DNA of 64,000 bases from Chryseobacterium gleum (GCA_945865535.1 CAMBDW010000006.1:43001-107000), one strand, 5' to 3'. Positions 28,345-36,145 are shown, counted from the stretch's first letter. Notes: a model not told the origin generated them from the sequence alone. Made by a program: numbers and translations.

Positions 28345-30131
28345 TGGCAACTCCTAATCATATATCAGAAATTCTAAAAAATATCCCAGATAAGGCAGGG
28401 ATTTATCAGTATTATGATAAAAATCAGGATCTTCTTTATGTGGGGAAAGCCAAAAACTTAAAAAAAAGGGTTTCTTCCTATTTTACAAAAACTCAAGAAC
28501 ACGGTAAAACAAAAGTTCTTGTTGGTAAAATTCAAGATATAAAATATGTAGTAGTAGCAACCGAAATGGATGCCCTACTGCTAGAAAATAACCTTATCAA
28601 AAAGCATCAACCAAAGTATAATGTGATGCTAAAAGATGGAAAAACGTATCCTTGGATTTGCATAAAAAATGAGCTTTTTCCTAGAATATTTCAAACCAGA
28701 ACTGTAATAAAAGATGGCTCGGAATATTTTGGGCCATACGCCTCTGTTCGTTTGGTACAAACAATTTTAGAGTTCTTCCATCAATTATATCCCCTTAGAA
28801 ATTGCAATTTAAATTTGAGTGAGCAAAACATCAAAAATGAAAAATTTAAAGTGTGCTTGGAGTATCATCTGAAAAATTGCTTAGGCCCCTGTATTGGGGA
28901 GCAAAAAAATAAAGACTATTTGTTGGCAATTGATCATATTCGGCAGATAATTACTGGAGATGTAAGGTCGGTAATTGAGCATTTGAAAGATAGCATGAAA
29001 AAATTTTCGGCAAATTTGGAGTACGAAAAAGCCCAAAGTATAAAAGAAAAAATTACCCTTTTGGATAACTACCAATCCAAATCAACAATAGTAAATCCTA
29101 AGATAAATGATGTTGATGTTTTTACAATTATTTCGGATGAAGACACTGCATTTGTGAATTTTCTTAAAATTAAATCGGGAGCCATTATACAAGCTCACAC
29201 ATTGGAGTTAAGCAAAAAACTAAATGAGACAGAGGAAGAATTATTACAACTAGCAATTATTGAGCTCAGACAAAGATTTAACAGCACTTCAAAAGATATT
29301 TACTGTTCCCACTCTTTGGAAAATGTATGGGAAGATTTGAGTATTACCATCCCAAAAATTGGTGATAAAAAGAAACTCATTGACTTAAGTTTGCGGAATG
29401 CAAAATACATGCTTCTGGATAAACAAAAGCAACAAATAAACAACATTGATCGTCAAGATAATAAGCGCGTTTTAGAACAGTTACAAAAAGATTTGCGCCT
29501 AAAGGATCGTCCAAGACATATTGAGTGTTTTGATAATTCAAATTTGCAAGGAACAAGTGCTGTGGCCGCTTGTATAGTTTTTAAAAATGGGAAACCAAGC
29601 AAAAAAGATTACCGCCATTTTAACATAAAGACAGTTGTAGGCCCTGATGATTTTGCATCTATGGAAGAAGTGATTTTTAGAAGATACAAACGGCTTTTGG
29701 AAGAAGAGGAAGATTTGCCAGAGTTAATAGTGATTGATGGAGGCAAGGGACAATTAAGCGCAGCAGTAAAGAGTTTAGAAAAATTAAAATTGAGAGGTAA
29801 AATTGCAATTATTGGGATTGCCAAGCGCTTGGAAGAAATATATTTCCCTGGGGATAGCCTTCCGCTTTATTTGGACAAACGCTCGGAGAGTTTAAAATTG
29901 ATACAGCAATTAAGAGATGAGGCTCATAGGTTTGGGATTACACACCATAGAAATAAAAGAAGTAAAATTTCTTTAGAAAATTCCTTAGACAAAATTGAAG
30001 GAATAGGCCCAAAAACAGTACAATTATTAATTACTCATTTTGGTTCAGTTAAAAAAGTAATGGAGGCTAAAAAAGTAGAATTAATACAATTAATTGGGAA
30101 AGCTAAAGCTGAGAAGGTTTTGAAAGGTTAA
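28344..30131 (+). CDS. uvrC: Excinuclease ABC subunit C
   Basis: UvrC makes both incisions around a DNA lesion in nucleotide excision repair. It has the N-terminal GIY-YIG nuclease domain (AGIYQYYDKN and LLYVGKAKNLKKRV), a UVR motif (ANLEYEKAQSIKEKI), the RNase H-like domain (HIECFDNSNLQGTSAVA, VIDGGKGQLSA) and a C-terminal helix-hairpin-helix (LDKIEGIGPKTVQLL). The 595-residue length is normal. The GTG start overlaps the preceding TAG stop by one base. Its stop interlocks with that of the convergent recombinase, so insertion of the neighbouring array has not damaged it. Confidence 0.97.
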   Translation: MATPNHISEILKNIPDKAGIYQYYDKNQDLLYVGKAKNLKKRVSSYFTKTQEHGKTKVLVGKIQDIKYVVVATEMDALLLENNLIKKHQPKYNVMLKDGKTYPWICIKNELFPRIFQTRTVIKDGSEYFGPYASVRLVQTILEFFHQLYPLRNCNLNLSEQNIKNEKFKVCLEYHLKNCLGPCIGEQKNKDYLLAIDHIRQIITGDVRSVIEHLKDSMKKFSANLEYEKAQSIKEKITLLDNYQSKSTIVNPKINDVDVFTIISDEDTAFVNFLKIKSGAIIQAHTLELSKKLNETEEELLQLAIIELRQRFNSTSKDIYCSHSLENVWEDLSITIPKIGDKKKLIDLSLRNAKYMLLDKQKQQINNIDRQDNKRVLEQLQKDLRLKDRPRHIECFDNSNLQGTSAVAACIVFKNGKPSKKDYRHFNIKTVVGPDDFASMEEVIFRRYKRLLEEEEDLPELIVIDGGKGQLSAAVKSLEKLKLRGKIAIIGIAKRLEEIYFPGDSLPLYLDKRSESLKLIQQLRDEAHRFGITHHRNKRSKISLENSLDKIEGIGPKTVQLLITHFGSVKKVMEAKKVELIQLIGKAKAEKVLKG

Positions 30132-30949
30132 AGAGTATCAAAAGGACTTTTTACTTTCAATAATGTAGGAGTTGCTATATGCGTATAAATCATAGTCGTA
30201 TTTAAACTATGATGACCTAGTAGTTTCTGAATAATTCTAACATCAACCCCATCTTCTAATAAATGAGTCGCATAGCTATGGCGTAAAGTATGAGGGGTAG
30301 CATTTTTCTTAATTCCTACTTTCTTAACTACCCTATTAAATGTCTGCCGAATACTGCTTGCTGTATATTTTCCTCCTTTTTGTCCTTCAAATAAATATTT
30401 GTTAGGTGAATATTCCTTATAGTACTCTCTAAGTAATAATAGAATGTTTTCTGATAGTGGTAGATTTCTGTCTTTATAATTTTTAGCCCCCCTTACGGTT
30501 ATAATCATCCGTTCAGAATCAATATCTATAATCTCCAAGCCTACGACTTCACTAATACGCAACCCAGCAGAATACATTAATGAAATAATGCATTTGTGTT
30601 TTATATTTGACAAACCATTTATCAACCTCTTAACTTCATTTTTAGAAAGGACTGAAGGTAATTTCTTTTCTCTTCTGCTTGGGATTAGGTATTGAATATT
30701 TATAGTTCTATTTAAAACTTCTTTATAATATAGTTTTAGGGACATTACCATTTGTTTCTGATATGAAAAAGAAATCTTTTTATGATGAATAAGATTGTAT
30801 ACGTATTCATACAAATCTTGTTCTGAAACCTTATTTAATGGCTTTTTAAAATAACCTTTTGCTGAACTCACAAAAGATGAATATGTTTTTATGGTGTTAG
30901 GACTATAGCGTTTAACCTCAAGTATCTTAACGAAATCAGCAACTGACAT
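30128..30949 (-). CDS. Xer/integron-integrase-like tyrosine recombinase
   Basis: A 273-residue tyrosine recombinase. The N-terminal SAM-like core-binding domain spans about residues 1-90 and the catalytic domain 98-262. Catalytic residues: Arg131 (AGLRISE), Lys156 (VRGAKNYKDR), His220 and Arg223 (TPHTLRHSYATHLL), His246 (KLLGHHS) and Tyr255 (TTMIYTHI). The tail KVKSPFDTL resembles the SPLD ending of integron integrases. The 15-20 residue insertion that marks IntI, expected between about residues 165 and 187, is absent. It is transcribed away from the cassette array, with attI-like motifs upstream, exactly as an integron integrase would be. Its stop overlaps that of uvrC. Confidence 0.9.
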   Translation of the reverse strand: MSVADFVKILEVKRYSPNTIKTYSSFVSSAKGYFKKPLNKVSEQDLYEYVYNLIHHKKISFSYQKQMVMSLKLYYKEVLNRTINIQYLIPSRREKKLPSVLSKNEVKRLINGLSNIKHKCIISLMYSAGLRISEVVGLEIIDIDSERMIITVRGAKNYKDRNLPLSENILLLLREYYKEYSPNKYLFEGQKGGKYTASSIRQTFNRVVKKVGIKKNATPHTLRHSYATHLLEDGVDVRIIQKLLGHHSLNTTMIYTHIATPTLLKVKSPFDTL

Positions 30950-30982
30950 TTTTAGTGTTTTTTAGTGATTTATTTGCTTTTA

Positions 30983-30990
30983 CAAACATA
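30983..30990 (-). promoter_or_regulatory. Putative -7 box of the recombinase promoter, overlapping a binding repeat
   Basis: The minus strand reads TATGTTTG, an exact TAnnTTTG match, 33 nt upstream of the recombinase ATG. It overlaps the first copy of the repeat ACATAACCAA (30986-30995), so recombinase binding there could repress its own gene. No clear -33 element is seen. Confidence 0.45.
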
Positions 30991-31055
30991 ACCAAATAAA
31001 ATCAATTGGTTGTCTTTTGAATTTTGTATTATTGCACATAACCAATTGTTGTGCG
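30986..31055 (+). other. attI-like recombination site
   Basis: This holds two direct copies of ACATAACCAA (30986-30995 and 31036-31045, 50 bp apart) and an inverted relative TTGGTTGT (31006-31013). The final inverted pair is GCACATAAC (31034-31042) and GTTGTGCG (31048-31055) with a 5-bp CAATT spacer. Opposed arms around a short spacer are the layout of both integron attI simple sites and Xer dif sites. The GTTGTGCG core is the left boundary of cassette 1 and is repeated inverted as CGCACAAC at 31793. The remaining leader, 31056-31203, holds no ORF I can support. Confidence 0.65.
31006..31034 (+). promoter_or_regulatory. Candidate outward promoter (Pc-like) reading into the cassettes
   Basis: A TTG at 31006-31008 is followed after 18 bp by TATTATTG (31027-31034), a one-mismatch TAnnTTTG. 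The predicted transcript would begin inside the attI-like core and run into cassette 1. The same TTTGTATTATTG string occurs at 32008-32018 inside cassette 2. Confidence 0.4.
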
Positions 31056-31203
31056 TCATTTAAACCAGACGCAAACGGAAAGGTGAGATAAACGGGCTAA
31101 CCTACCCAAAGTCGAATTGGCAGAACAACGACACCAAATAATTTAGTAAGCACAGGGACGCTGAAAACTGTTTAGAGTAAGCAAAAAATATAATTTAATA
31201 CAA

Positions 31204-31569
31204 ATGAAAAATTTAGTAATTGCACTAATCGTAATGTTTGGATTTACATTTTCTGTAAATGCACAGACACATTACAAACAAGACGGAACGCCTGATATGC
31301 GTTACAAAGAGAATAAGGCAACATATGGTAACACATATTCACAGCCTAGTTATTCACAGCCAACTTATAGTCAACCAACCTATAGTCAACCGACATATAG
31401 CCAACCGACTTACAGTCAGCCAAGACAAACTTATTCTCAACCGACTTATTCTCAACCAACATACTCAACACCGAGTAATTATCCGAGCTATCCCAACAAA
31501 CAAGACGGGACACCTGATATGCGTTATAAAGAGAATAAACAATTATATGGCAACCCATATAACAGATAA
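31204..31569 (+). CDS. Small secreted YSQPT-repeat protein
   Basis: A 121-residue protein with a signal peptide (MKNLVIALIVMFGFTFSVNAQ). The mature part opens with KQDGTPDMRYKENK and closes with a second copy of the same 14-residue motif. Between them is a low-complexity run of YSQPT units (about ten, some degenerate). No cysteine is present. I do not know its function; duplicated end motifs around a Tyr/Pro/Gln spacer suggest a structural or surface-binding role. It is the first gene of cassette 1, about 155 bp after the attI-like core. A 107-residue frame over the same bases is a repeat shadow. Confidence 0.8.
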   Translation: MKNLVIALIVMFGFTFSVNAQTHYKQDGTPDMRYKENKATYGNTYSQPSYSQPTYSQPTYSQPTYSQPTYSQPRQTYSQPTYSQPTYSTPSNYPSYPNKQDGTPDMRYKENKQLYGNPYNR

Positions 31570-31637
31570 AATATCAAAATAAAGGTTAGGGGTTGTAAAA
31601 CCTCTAACCTATTTTTCACAACAATAAATATAAAATA

Positions 31638-31787
31638 ATGGATAAATGGGAATTTTATAAAGATAATGCTGACAAATGGCGTTGGCGAAGAATTGCAAAA
31701 AATGGAGATATTGTTGGTGCTTCGACACAAGGATATGTAAATAAATCTGACTGTATTGATAATGCAAAAAGAAACGGATATAAATAA
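31638..31787 (+). CDS. DUF1508 (YegP-like) small protein
   Basis: A 49-residue ORF starting MDKWEFYKDNADKWRWRRIA and continuing with NGDIVGASTQGYVNKSDC. This is the DUF1508/YegP pattern (W(E/F)xYKD..G.WRWR...NG.I...S.(Q/E)GY..K..C). One repeat is present; YegP proteins usually have one or two. Function is unknown. It follows the repeat protein by 68 bp, and its stop is 5 bp before the distal inverted core of cassette 1, as expected for a cassette gene. Confidence 0.8.
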   Translation: MDKWEFYKDNADKWRWRRIAKNGDIVGASTQGYVNKSDCIDNAKRNGYK

Positions 31788-31792
31788 ACGAA

Positions 31793-31928
31793 CGCACAAC
31801 ATTGGTTTTGCAAAAGTGGGGCTTTAGTGCTAGGTTGAACATTAGTTATTTCTATTAACTTTTGTACTAAATTTGAACTTTAGTACTTCTTAATCCCCAC
31901 CTTCGCAAAGCCAAAAACCGTTGGCAGC
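31793..31928 (+). repeat. attC-like site 1 (end of cassette 1)
   Basis: R'' is CGCACAAC (31793-31800) and R' is GTTGGCAGC (31920-31928). The L''/L' arms pair 15 of 18: GGTTTTGCAAAAGTGGGG against CCCCACCTTCGCAAAGCC. A loop of about 70 nt lies between them. R'' is the exact 8-bp complement of the core at 31048 that starts cassette 1, not of its own R'. The gap 31788-32113 holds this site plus the leader and promoter of cassette 2; I see no gene in it beyond a 21-codon ORF I do not support. Confidence 0.75.
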
Positions 31929-31985
31929 AAGTTTAACAAGACAAAACCACGATATGAAAGAAAAGAAAAGAAACACATACAAAAT

Positions 31986-32018
31986 TTTGACAGCTCTTAA
32001 ACAGAATTTGTATTATTG
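31986..32018 (+). promoter_or_regulatory. Promoter carried by cassette 2
   Basis: TTTG (31986-31989), a 21-bp spacer and TATTATTG (32011-32018, one mismatch to TAnnTTTG) form a near-consensus Bacteroidota promoter about 95 nt upstream of the first gene of cassette 2. Cassette 2 may therefore not depend on an outward integron promoter. Confidence 0.45.
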
Positions 32019-32113
32019 ATAACACAATGGAGACTTCACTCCATTCCAAAAAATGGGCGAAACCGAAAAGCCATACGAGTAGGGCAATTTAAAATTTAAA
32101 AAAAAACAAAAAA

Positions 32114-32452
32114 ATGGACGCACAAAAAGTAGACATGTTTATCATGTCAAACGGGAAATTCTTTGAAGGTCATCAAATGAATATGATTAGAGAAAGATTA
32201 CTTGCACTTGATGATTCAAAATGGTCAATGTTATCTACTATTCAGTTGAAAGACCCAACCACAAGTTTAATAATTTCAATTTTGGCAGGTTCACTTGGTA
32301 TTGACCGGTTTATTATTGGTGATACTGGACTAGGAGTTGGTAAGCTATTGACATGTGGCGGTTTTGGAATATGGGCAATTATTGACTCGTTCATGATTCA
32401 AAAAGCTACAAGAGAAAAGAATATGCAAAAAATTAAACAATTTTTGTATTAA
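32114..32452 (+). CDS. TM2-domain membrane protein
   Basis: A 112-residue protein. The N-terminal ~50 residues are soluble (MSNGKFFEGHQMNMIRERL). A TM2 domain follows with two membrane helices around residues 50-92, containing LGIDRFIIGDTGLGVGKLLT, the TM2 signature (G.DRF..G..G.G..KL), then FGIWAIIDSFMI. The TM2 family is of unknown function and is often encoded beside small membrane proteins. It is first of four coupled genes in cassette 2, and its TAA shares a base with the next ATG. Confidence 0.85.
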   Translation: MDAQKVDMFIMSNGKFFEGHQMNMIRERLLALDDSKWSMLSTIQLKDPTTSLIISILAGSLGIDRFIIGDTGLGVGKLLTCGGFGIWAIIDSFMIQKATREKNMQKIKQFLY

Positions 32453-32868
32453 TGACACTCGACAGGAACAAGCTGTATTCAATATTATTTATTGCATGTT
32501 TAGCAGGGTATATTTGGCTTTATTTTAGTATTACAAAAAACATCACTGAAAAAAAATCGGTTGAAGTTTGCTTAATAAAGCATGTAACAAATATACCCTG
32601 TCCTTCCTGTGGCTCTACTCGTTCTGTTATTTCATTGACAAAGGGCGATTTCATTGGAGCATTAAACTCTAACCCAATAGGTTATTTAGTTGCTATCATT
32701 ATGCTTATTGCACCTATATGGATAATAACAGATACCATAAAAAAAACCAAAACATTATTTGACTTTTACATTAAAATAGAAACTTATCTAAAAAGACCAA
32801 AGATTGCAATTCCTTTGACTTTACTTGTAATCATCAACTGGATTTGGAATATCACAAAAGGACTATGA
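32452..32868 (+). CDS. DUF2752 membrane protein
   Basis: A 138-residue membrane protein with three predicted helices and the DUF2752 hallmark IPCPSCGSTRS near residue 50, followed by GDFIGALNSNPIGYL. Cysteines in the CPxCG motif face a possible metal or redox site; the function is unknown. It overlaps the TM2 gene by one base (TAATG) and the next gene by 4 bases (ATGA), so all are translationally coupled. Confidence 0.85.
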   Translation: MTLDRNKLYSILFIACLAGYIWLYFSITKNITEKKSVEVCLIKHVTNIPCPSCGSTRSVISLTKGDFIGALNSNPIGYLVAIIMLIAPIWIITDTIKKTKTLFDFYIKIETYLKRPKIAIPLTLLVIINWIWNITKGL

Positions 32869-33302
32869 TACAAATAAAAAAATTTAGTTACATACCAGGC
32901 GAACATGAAGCAGAAACTGCCTCAAGTAGTTATTTGATGTCATTAATAGCTATTATAGTTGGTCTTCCATTGCCAATAGTAAATCTTATTGCCACGCTGA
33001 TTTTTTATTTAGGCAACAGAAAGTCTACATATTTTGTTCGCTGGCATTGCACACAAGCGTTATTATCACAGCTTACAATGCTTTTCATAAATAGTTATGG
33101 ATTTTGGTGGTCTGTTTCAATAATTTTCACAGAAGAAACAATAACTAGTAATTACATTGCTTATATAATCGCAGCAATAATTTTCAACTTGACTGAATTT
33201 ATAGCTACCATTTATACAGCTATTCAGACAAGGAAAGGAATTCATGTTGAGTGGTGGTTTTATGGAACATTGACAAACATTATTTGCAAATCAAAATCAT
33301 GA
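32865..33302 (+). CDS. DUF4870-like membrane protein
   Basis: A 145-residue protein with about three membrane segments and the DUF4870-type pattern: N-terminal SSYLMSLIAIIVGLPLPIVN, a YFVRWHCTQALLSQ segment corresponding to the usual HxxQAL motif, and a C-terminal helix. The ATG at 32865 is chosen because it overlaps the previous stop (ATGA); an in-frame ATG at 32844 lies inside the DUF2752 gene. Function unknown. Confidence 0.75.
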   Translation: MIQIKKFSYIPGEHEAETASSSYLMSLIAIIVGLPLPIVNLIATLIFYLGNRKSTYFVRWHCTQALLSQLTMLFINSYGFWWSVSIIFTEETITSNYIAYIIAAIIFNLTEFIATIYTAIQTRKGIHVEWWFYGTLTNIICKSKS

Positions 33303-34096
33303 AAAAAATCATTATTCAATTAGCAATAACAATTCTTCTATTTTTCGGGACATGGTACGCCCTAACACAAATAGACTGGGTAAAGGTTTTTAAAGTTCAA
33401 AAGGTAACTGACAAGACAGAACAAAAATTAGGTGAGCTTTTTTGGGAAGTATTTAAAAAGACAGAAGAAGAAAATAAAAACACTCATGTAGTAACCTCAA
33501 TAGACAGTATCGTAACTCATATCTGTAAGTCAAATAAGATTGACAAAGAAACAATAAAAGTTCATGTTCTTAAAAAAAATGAAATTAATGCTTTTGCATT
33601 GCCAAACGGACATCTAATAATTTATAGCGGCTTAATATATAATTCAGACAATCAAGAAGAGTTGACGGGGGTTATATGTCATGAGATTGCACACATTGAG
33701 CTAAATCATGTGATGAAAAAACTTGTCAAGGAAATCGGGCTTTCAGTTTTAATCTCAATGACAACAGGTAGTGGTGGAGCGGAAATTATCAAAGAGACTG
33801 CAAAAATGCTTTCTTCATCCGCATTTGACAGAAACTTAGAAAAAGAAGCAGACATTAAAGCAGTTGATTATATGTCAACAGCAAAGGTAAATCCAGAACC
33901 ATTTGCAAATTTCCTCTATAAGTTATCAGACAAAGAACACGAAGCGACAAAATATTTAACATGGATTAGCACACATCCTGACTCCAAAGAGAGAGCGGAA
34001 TATATTATTGAGTATAGCAAAGACAAATTAACTGATTACAAACCAATTCTAAATAACGAGTCATGGCAGAAATTGAAGGAAGAATTGAAGGACTGA
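33299..34096 (+). CDS. M48-family membrane-anchored metalloprotease
   Basis: A 265-residue zinc protease with an N-terminal membrane anchor (about residues 5-25). The HEIAH motif gives zinc ligands His128 and His132 with catalytic Glu129. The third ligand is probably Glu181 in RNLEKEADIKA. The rest fits short M48 (Oma1/BepA-like) domains with HPDSKERAEYI near the C-terminus. The ATG overlaps the previous stop by 4 bp. As last gene of a coupled four-gene cassette, it probably acts with the TM2/DUF2752/DUF4870 proteins at the membrane; the substrate is unknown. Confidence 0.88.
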   Translation: MKKIIIQLAITILLFFGTWYALTQIDWVKVFKVQKVTDKTEQKLGELFWEVFKKTEEENKNTHVVTSIDSIVTHICKSNKIDKETIKVHVLKKNEINAFALPNGHLIIYSGLIYNSDNQEELTGVICHEIAHIELNHVMKKLVKEIGLSVLISMTTGSGGAEIIKETAKMLSSSAFDRNLEKEADIKAVDYMSTAKVNPEPFANFLYKLSDKEHEATKYLTWISTHPDSKERAEYIIEYSKDKLTDYKPILNNESWQKLKEELKD

Positions 34097-34107
34097 AAAG
34101 AAAACCA

Positions 34108-34241
34108 GCTGCCAACAGCACCTATAAGAAATTGGCGGTTCAGTGGTTAAATGAAGTTCAGTTTTTCAATCAAACTTTCGTGCTGGTTGACAGTTTTGTA
34201 CTTCGAAATCGCCAACTTCTTATAGCTGCAAAACGTTAGGC
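34108..34241 (+). repeat. attC-like site 2 (end of cassette 2)
   Basis: R'' is GCTGCCAAC (34108-34116) and R' is GTTAGGC (34235-34241), the latter an exact GTTRRRY core. The arms GCACCTATAAGAAATTGGCGG and TCGCCAACTTCTTATAGC(TGC) pair about 18 of 21, around a ~65 nt loop beginning TTCAGTGG. R'' is the exact 9-bp complement of GTTGGCAGC (31920), the core that starts cassette 2. Confidence 0.8.
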
Positions 34242-34264
34242 AACATTTTAAAAAGACAATAGAC

Positions 34265-34975
34265 ATGTTCACAGAAAGCGCAGACATTTATGATTTAGTA
34301 TACAGTTTCAAAGACTATCAAAAGGAATCGGAAGAAATTATTTCTGCTATAAAAGCAAAAAGGCCAGACGGCAAATCTATTCTCGACATCGGTTGCGGAA
34401 CAGCAGAGCATCATAAATATTTAAAAAATAAATTCCTAATTGACGGACTTGACATAAATGGAGAATTTATAAAGTCAGCAAAAGCTAAAAATCAAGGTGG
34501 TTCGTATCATGTTGCAGACATGACTAATTTTAATTTGAACAAAAGGTATGACATCATAATCTGTCTTTTTAGTTCCATTGGGTATGTAAAAACGGTTGAC
34601 AAATTGACTTCAACAATGAAGTGCTTTAATGATCATCTCAATGACAATGGACTAATAATAGTTGAACCTTGGTTCACACCCGACACTTGGTACAATGGAA
34701 AACTACACATGTTGACCCATGACAAAGGTGACATTAAAATATGTCGCATGAATATAAGTGAGTCTAATGGAAAATTATCTGTAATAAATTTTCACTATCT
34801 ACTTGGTACGCCAGACAAAGGAGTGAGACACTTTGAAGAACGACACGAACTTGCTATGTTCACAAAAGAGGAAATGATAAAAGCCTTTAAAGATGCTGAC
34901 TTTAAAGTATCACATGACGAACACGGACTAATAGGTAGGGGAATGTATTACGGGACAAAGAAAAACGTTGCCTAA
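34265..34975 (+). CDS. Class I SAM-dependent methyltransferase
   Basis: A 236-residue Rossmann-fold methyltransferase. Motif I is SILDIGCGTAEHHKYL near residues 38-53, motif II has LIDGLDINGEFI, and a YDIIICLFSSIGYV segment corresponds to motif IV. The substrate is unknown; the fold resembles small-molecule methyltransferases rather than DNA methylases, with no DPPY/NPPY motif. It is the only gene of cassette 3, about 20 bp after the core. Its TAA stop lies inside the R'' motif GCCTAAC, a common arrangement in integron cassettes. Confidence 0.88.
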   Translation: MFTESADIYDLVYSFKDYQKESEEIISAIKAKRPDGKSILDIGCGTAEHHKYLKNKFLIDGLDINGEFIKSAKAKNQGGSYHVADMTNFNLNKRYDIIICLFSSIGYVKTVDKLTSTMKCFNDHLNDNGLIIVEPWFTPDTWYNGKLHMLTHDKGDIKICRMNISESNGKLSVINFHYLLGTPDKGVRHFEERHELAMFTKEEMIKAFKDADFKVSHDEHGLIGRGMYYGTKKNVA

Positions 34976-35102
34976 CAGCGGGTTTAAGAAATTGGCGGTT
35001 CAGTGATTTGCATGACAGTTTTTTGTAAATTTGAAACTCGGTACTTCGAATGAAGTTTAGTCGTGAAAATCGCCACCTTCGCCAAGCCCGAAAACGTTAT
35101 GC
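34967..35102 (+). repeat. attC-like site 3 (end of cassette 3)
   Basis: R'' is GTTGCCTAAC (34967-34976, containing the consensus GCCTAAC) and R' is GTTATGC (35096-35102). The arms CGGGTTTAAGAAATTGGCGG and TCGCCACCTTCGCCAAGCCCG pair with several mismatches and one length difference. The loop begins TTCAGTG as in sites 2 and 4. R'' is the exact 10-bp complement of GTTAGGCAAC (34235), the start of cassette 3. Confidence 0.8.
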
Positions 35103-35134
35103 GTAATATTAATTCTATATTCATATTGATATAA

Positions 35135-36145
35135 ATGAAACTGATTAGATATAAAAATTATAGCAGAGAAGATATCCATAATATCTTTTCCCCCGATTTA
35201 GATTTTACACCTGGATCAGGCAAATGGGGGCTTCATGGAATAATTTCGGTACCAAACACTGAATCTGACTTTGTCTTTTTTGTTACTTTTGGAACGACTA
35301 TATCACACCATACATTTAAAGAGGGTATAACTGAAGATGGTATTTTAACTTGGCAGAGTCAACCGCAACAGTCTTTAAATGCTCCGCAAATAAAAAAACT
35401 CATAGCGCATGACTATTTAGAAAGCAACATCTACTTATTATTGCGCGCAAATAAATCTGCAAAATATACTTATATAGGTAAGCTTGCTTATGATTCACAC
35501 AATCCTATCAAAGAAAAACCTGTCCAGTTTCAGTGGCAAATATTAGAATGGGAAATTAAAGAAGATATATTTAATTCTATTGGACTAAAATTAGGTGATT
35601 TTGAACTTAACGCAGATCCCTACACTGAAAAAAAGATAATTATTGCTAATAATACGCTAATTAAGAATGAAACTAAACCTATTGCTAGAAGACCTCATAA
35701 AACAACTGCAAAAACAAGAAAAGTCACGAAAATAGATTATTTAAAAAAAACTGAGCGGTCTTTGAAAATTGGTCTCAAGGGTGAGTTGTTAGTATTCGAA
35801 AAAGAAAAAGAAAAATTACGAGCCCTAGGCATTAATAAAGAAGTTGAACATAAATCAATCAAGGGTGACGGAGATGGATATGATATACTTTCATATAATA
35901 GCAAAGGAGAACCAATATATATTGAGGTAAAAACAACAATTGGTGGAATAAACACCCCATTTGATATCTCCATCAATGAAATTCTTTTTTCAGATGACAA
36001 CCCCAATAATTATTATATCTACAGATTATATAACTTCAATGAGGATAACAATAGTGCAGAATATTATGAAATAAATGGCCCTGTTTCTAATCACTATAGT
36101 TTAGACCCAACTAGTTTTAAAGCTTACTACAATGGAAACAGTTAA
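35135..36145 (+). CDS. DUF3427-like/DUF3883 protein, predicted PD-(D/E)xK nuclease-like
   Basis: A 336-residue soluble protein. Residues 8-140 resemble the DUF3427 domain found in helicase-type restriction and defence proteins (FTPGSGKWGLHG, FFVTFG, LTWQSQPQQ, FQWQILEW). Residues 208-330 match DUF3883, with KGDGDGYD and YIEVKTT. Asp250, Glu264 and Lys266 form the D...ExK arrangement of PD-(D/E)xK nucleases, with Glu217 upstream in GLKGE. It may be a restriction-like DNA-acting protein; activity is inferred. The helicase usually linked to DUF3427 is missing. It is first of two genes in cassette 4 and overlaps the NUDIX gene by 14 bp. Confidence 0.75.
   Translation: MKLIRYKNYSREDIHNIFSPDLDFTPGSGKWGLHGIISVPNTESDFVFFVTFGTTISHHTFKEGITEDGILTWQSQPQQSLNAPQIKKLIAHDYLESNIYLLLRANKSAKYTYIGKLAYDSHNPIKEKPVQFQWQILEWEIKEDIFNSIGLKLGDFELNADPYTEKKIIIANNTLIKNETKPIARRPHKTTAKTRKVTKIDYLKKTERSLKIGLKGELLVFEKEKEKLRALGINKEVEHKSIKGDGDGYDILSYNSKGEPIYIEVKTTIGGINTPFDISINEILFSDDNPNNYYIYRLYNFNEDNNSAEYYEINGPVSNHYSLDPTSFKAYYNGNS

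Noticed and set aside
30128..30949. The recombinase as the housekeeping XerD that resolves chromosome dimers
   Set aside because: Its sequence type would allow this, but the position beside an attI-like site and cassette array, in divergent orientation, argues for a dedicated integrase. A genome-wide list of Xer proteins would settle it.
31340..31490. Short tandem repeats as a CRISPR array
   Set aside because: The units are about 12-15 bp, in frame, encode YSQPT, and have no unique spacers or cas genes.
31259..31582. A 107-codon open frame over the secreted repeat protein gene
   Set aside because: It is a shifted reading of the same repetitive DNA. The signal peptide and the duplicated KQDGTPDMRYKENK motif belong to the frame at 31204.
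31954..32019. A 21-codon ORF in the leader of cassette 2
   Set aside because: It overlaps the predicted -33 and -7 promoter elements and has no recognisable features.
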